A stretch of 44,794 bases of DNA from Eubacteriales bacterium (GTDB lineage: Bacteria > Bacillota > Clostridia > Lachnospirales > Lachnospiraceae). The position numbers and the translations under genes were made by a program. Numbering within the stretch: the first letter of the stretch is position 1; each line of letters opens with the position of its first letter. The notes beneath the pieces are model-generated. The model did not search any database and was not told the DNA's origin. It saw only the letters and a list, made by a program, of their open reading frames with translations. Where the stretch lies: positions 1 through 44,794 of the forward strand of contig JAUNOY010000023.1 in NCBI GenBank assembly GCA_030536995.1. The letters are read 5' to 3'. Shown here piece after piece: positions 42,319 through 44,794 of this stretch.

Positions 42319-44727
42319 ATGGCAGCACCTTATAATCATAAGGTAATCGAACAGAAATGGCAGAAAGTCTGGGATGACAATAAGGCTTTCGCTGCAACCG
42401 AAGATTACGGCAAACCGAAATATTATGCACTGGTAGAATTCCCGTATCCGTCAGGACAGGGACTTCATGTAGGTCACCCAAGACCTTATACTGCACTTGA
42501 CATTGTAGCAAGAAAGCGCAGAATGCAGGGCTATAACGTACTTTATCCGATGGGATGGGACGCGTTCGGACTTCCGACAGAGAACTATGCGATCAAAAAC
42601 AAAATTCATCCGAAGATTGTTACAGCAAATAATGTAAATCGTTTCAAAGAGCAGCTTCATTCTCTGGGATATTCCTTTGACTGGGATCGTGAGATTAATA
42701 CGACAGACGTTGATTACTACAAATGGACGCAGTGGATTTTCCTGAAACTTTTCAATGCAGGTCTTGCATATAAGAGTGAAATGCCAATCAACTGGTGTAC
42801 ATCCTGTAAGGTTGGTCTTGCAAATGAAGAGGTTGTAAACGGCGTTTGTGAGCGCTGCGGCTCTCCTGTAGTACGTAAGGTAAAGAGCCAGTGGATGCTT
42901 AAGATTACAGATTACGCAGAAAAGCTTCTGGAGGGTCTGGACGGACTTGATTTTATTGAGCGTGTAAAGGTTTCTCAGAAGAACTGGATCGGAAAGAGTC
43001 AGGGTGCGGAAGTGAACTTTACTATCAGCGGAAAAGAAGATAAGCTGACTGTTTATACAACAAGACCTGATACACTTTTCGGCGCAACCTACATGGTTGT
43101 ATCTCCGGAACATCCGATGCTTGATAAATATAAAGAAGAGATTAAAAATCTGGATGAAATCCGCGCATATCAGGAGCAGGCTTCCAGAAAATCGGATTTT
43201 GAGCGTTCTGAGCTTGCAAAAGATAAAACCGGCGTTCAGATTGACGGTCTCAGCGCAGTGAACCCTGTAACCGGAAAAGATATTCCAATCTGGGTTTCCG
43301 ATTATGTACTGATGAGCTATGGAACCGGCGCTATCATGGCAGTTCCTGCACACGATACCCGTGACTGGGAATTTGCAAAGAAATTCAATCTTCCGATAGT
43401 GGAAGTTGTTGCAGGCGGCAAAAACGTACAGGAGGAAGCTTTCACAGACGTTGCTACAGGCAAGATGATAAATTCCGGCTTCCTTGACGGACTGGAAGTT
43501 GCAGATGCAAAGAAAAAGATTGTTGAGTGGCTGGAGGAGCAGAACCTTGGCACAAGTAAGACAAACTATAAATTAAGAGACTGGGTATTCTCCCGCCAGC
43601 GTTATTGGGGTGAGCCAATCCCGATCGTGAAATGTGAAAAATGCGGTTATGTAGCCCTTCCGGAAAGCGAGCTTCCGTTAGAACTTCCGGACGTAGAAAG
43701 CTATATGCCTACAGATAACGGAGAATCTCCGCTTGCGGCTATGACAGACTGGGTAAATACAACCTGTCCTTGCTGTGGTGGTCCAGCTAAGAGAGAGACA
43801 GATACCATGCCTCAGTGGGCTGGTTCTTCCTGGTACTTCCTCCGTTATACAGACCCGCACAATAAAGAAGCTCTGGCAAGTCCGGAAGCTCTGAAATACT
43901 GGCTGCCTGTTGACTGGTATAACGGTGGTATGGAGCATACAACCCTTCACCTTCTTTATTCCAGATTCTGGCACAGATTCCTTTATGACCAGAATGTAGT
44001 TCCTTGTCCGGAACCATACCAGAAACGTACTTCTCACGGTATGATTCTTGGTGAGAACGGCGAAAAGATGTCCAAATCCAGAGGTAACGTCGTAAATCCG
44101 GATGAAATCGTAAATGACTATGGTGCAGATACTCTTCGTACCTACGAAATGTTCATCGGAGCCTTTGATTTAAGCGCATCCTGGTCAGAAAATGGTGTAA
44201 AAGGCTGCCGTCGTTTCCTTGATCGTGTATGGAAGCTTCAGGATATTCTTGTTGACGGAGATGCTTACAGCGCAGACCTTGAGACAAAGATGCACCAGAC
44301 GATTAAGAAGGTAAGCAATGATTTCGAGAGTCTGAAATACAACACTGCAATTGCAGCGCTGATGGCGCTTCTCAATGATTTTGCAAAAAAAGGAAGTATT
44401 ACACGTAAAGAATACGAAACCTTCCTTATTCTTCTCAACCCTGTAGCGCCTCATATGACAGAGGAGCTCTGGAGCGAATGTGGTTACGAAGGCTACGTAT
44501 ATCAGCAGACATGGCCGGACTACGACGAGGCTAAAACTGTTGAAAACACCATTGAGGTTCCGGTACAGATTAACGGCAAAACAAAAGTTGTAATTGCTCT
44601 TCCGGCAGATGTTGACAAAGATACAGCCATTGCAAAAGGTAAAGAGGCAATAGCAGATAAGCTTACAGGAACCATCATCAAAGAAATTTACGTACCGAAG
44701 AAGATTATTAATATTGTGCAGAAATAA
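42319..44727 (+). CDS. leuS: Leucyl-tRNA synthetase
   Basis: An 802-aa class I synthetase. The HIGH-type motif HVGHPRPYT and the KMSKS motif ([15 protein letters not shown]) are present, with the CP1 editing domain between them ([33 protein letters not shown]). A Cys-rich zinc region ([22 protein letters not shown]) follows the N-terminal catalytic part. The length matches the bacterial type and the gene is complete. The ribosome site is AGGAGG. It is controlled by the T-box immediately upstream. The last 67 bases of the window hold nothing recognisable. Confidence 0.97.
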   Translation: MAAPYNHKVIEQKWQKVWDDNKAFAATEDYGKPKYYALVEFPYPSGQGLHVGHPRPYTALDIVARKRRMQGYNVLYPMGWDAFGLPTENYAIKNKIHPKIVTANNVNRFKEQLHSLGYSFDWDREINTTDVDYYKWTQWIFLKLFNAGLAYKSEMPINWCTSCKVGLANEEVVNGVCERCGSPVVRKVKSQWMLKITDYAEKLLEGLDGLDFIERVKVSQKNWIGKSQGAEVNFTISGKEDKLTVYTTRPDTLFGATYMVVSPEHPMLDKYKEEIKNLDEIRAYQEQASRKSDFERSELAKDKTGVQIDGLSAVNPVTGKDIPIWVSDYVLMSYGTGAIMAVPAHDTRDWEFAKKFNLPIVEVVAGGKNVQEEAFTDVATGKMINSGFLDGLEVADAKKKIVEWLEEQNLGTSKTNYKLRDWVFSRQRYWGEPIPIVKCEKCGYVALPESELPLELPDVESYMPTDNGESPLAAMTDWVNTTCPCCGGPAKRETDTMPQWAGSSWYFLRYTDPHNKEALASPEALKYWLPVDWYNGGMEHTTLHLLYSRFWHRFLYDQNVVPCPEPYQKRTSHGMILGENGEKMSKSRGNVVNPDEIVNDYGADTLRTYEMFIGAFDLSASWSENGVKGCRRFLDRVWKLQDILVDGDAYSADLETKMHQTIKKVSNDFESLKYNTAIAALMALLNDFAKKGSITRKEYETFLILLNPVAPHMTEELWSECGYEGYVYQQTWPDYDEAKTVENTIEVPVQINGKTKVVIALPADVDKDTAIAKGKEAIADKLTGTIIKEIYVPKKIINIVQK

Positions 44728-44794
44728 TTGAGAAGAAATTCTCACAACAGAATAAAGTGCTTGGGAATATTGAAAAGTTCGCTTGAAATCAAGG

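Overview
The window looks like a contiguous chromosomal segment of a low-to-mid GC, anaerobic Firmicute, most likely a gut Lachnospiraceae of the Blautia/Ruminococcus type. The evidence is the glycyl-radical fermentation genes, BlaI/M56 and LytTR/GHKL regulators typical of Clostridia, a Leu T-box, the yceD-rpmF and plsX-acpP-rnc-smc-ftsY and ylxM-ffh-rpsP-khpA-rimM-trmD gene orders, and strong AGGAGG ribosome binding sites throughout. No rRNA, tRNA, CRISPR array, prophage or transposase gene was seen. The species is an inference from gene content.

Layout. 1-4.9 kb: a LytTR response regulator and GHKL sensor kinase, a secreted protein whose promoter carries a textbook LytTR-type direct repeat, two 81-aa proteins and a second secreted protein. 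4.9-5.7 kb: yceD-rpmF behind a consensus promoter. 5.7-10.9 kb: an inserted export/housekeeping block of two MATE transporters, an ABC-F ATPase and a Nudix hydrolase. 10.9-18.8 kb: plsX-acpP-rnc-smc-ftsY-ilvA. 18.8-20 kb: a reverse-strand DUF362 ferredoxin-like protein. 20-24.7 kb: ylxM-ffh-rpsP-khpA-rimM-trmD-queA (SRP, ribosome and tRNA maturation). 24.8-26.1 kb: a reverse-strand CapA-like protein, divergent from nfo.

26.2-29.9 kb: nfo, an iron-sulfur flavoprotein, then a lipoprotein carrying a complete barnase-type RNase domain. A reverse-strand D-2-hydroxyacid dehydrogenase separates this from a barstar-family inhibitor gene. 29.9-32.6 kb: tyrA-aroA on the reverse strand, behind a consensus promoter and a leader of about 185 nt that folds into several hairpins plus a terminator. 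32.6-34.1 kb: a BlaI repressor and M56 (BlaR1-like) sensor pair with two perfect or near-perfect palindromic operators over the promoter. 34.3-36.4 kb: an EF-G-like GTPase. 36.6-39.8 kb: pyruvate formate-lyase, in which the glycyl-radical C-terminal domain is a separate 80-aa gene between the lyase body and the activase. 40-41 kb: a 61-aa unknown, a structured intergenic region and a short two-HTH regulator. 41.1-41.9 kb: a reverse-strand ZIP metal transporter. 42-44.7 kb: leuS behind a leucine T-box.

Most noteworthy: (1) the two-gene, split pyruvate formate-lyase; (2) the membrane-tethered barnase with a separated barstar whose key Asp35-equivalent is Ser; (3) the structured, terminator-containing tyrA leader, which could be a cis-regulatory RNA or a short inverted-repeat element; (4) the LytTR repeat linking the two-component system to a secreted protein.
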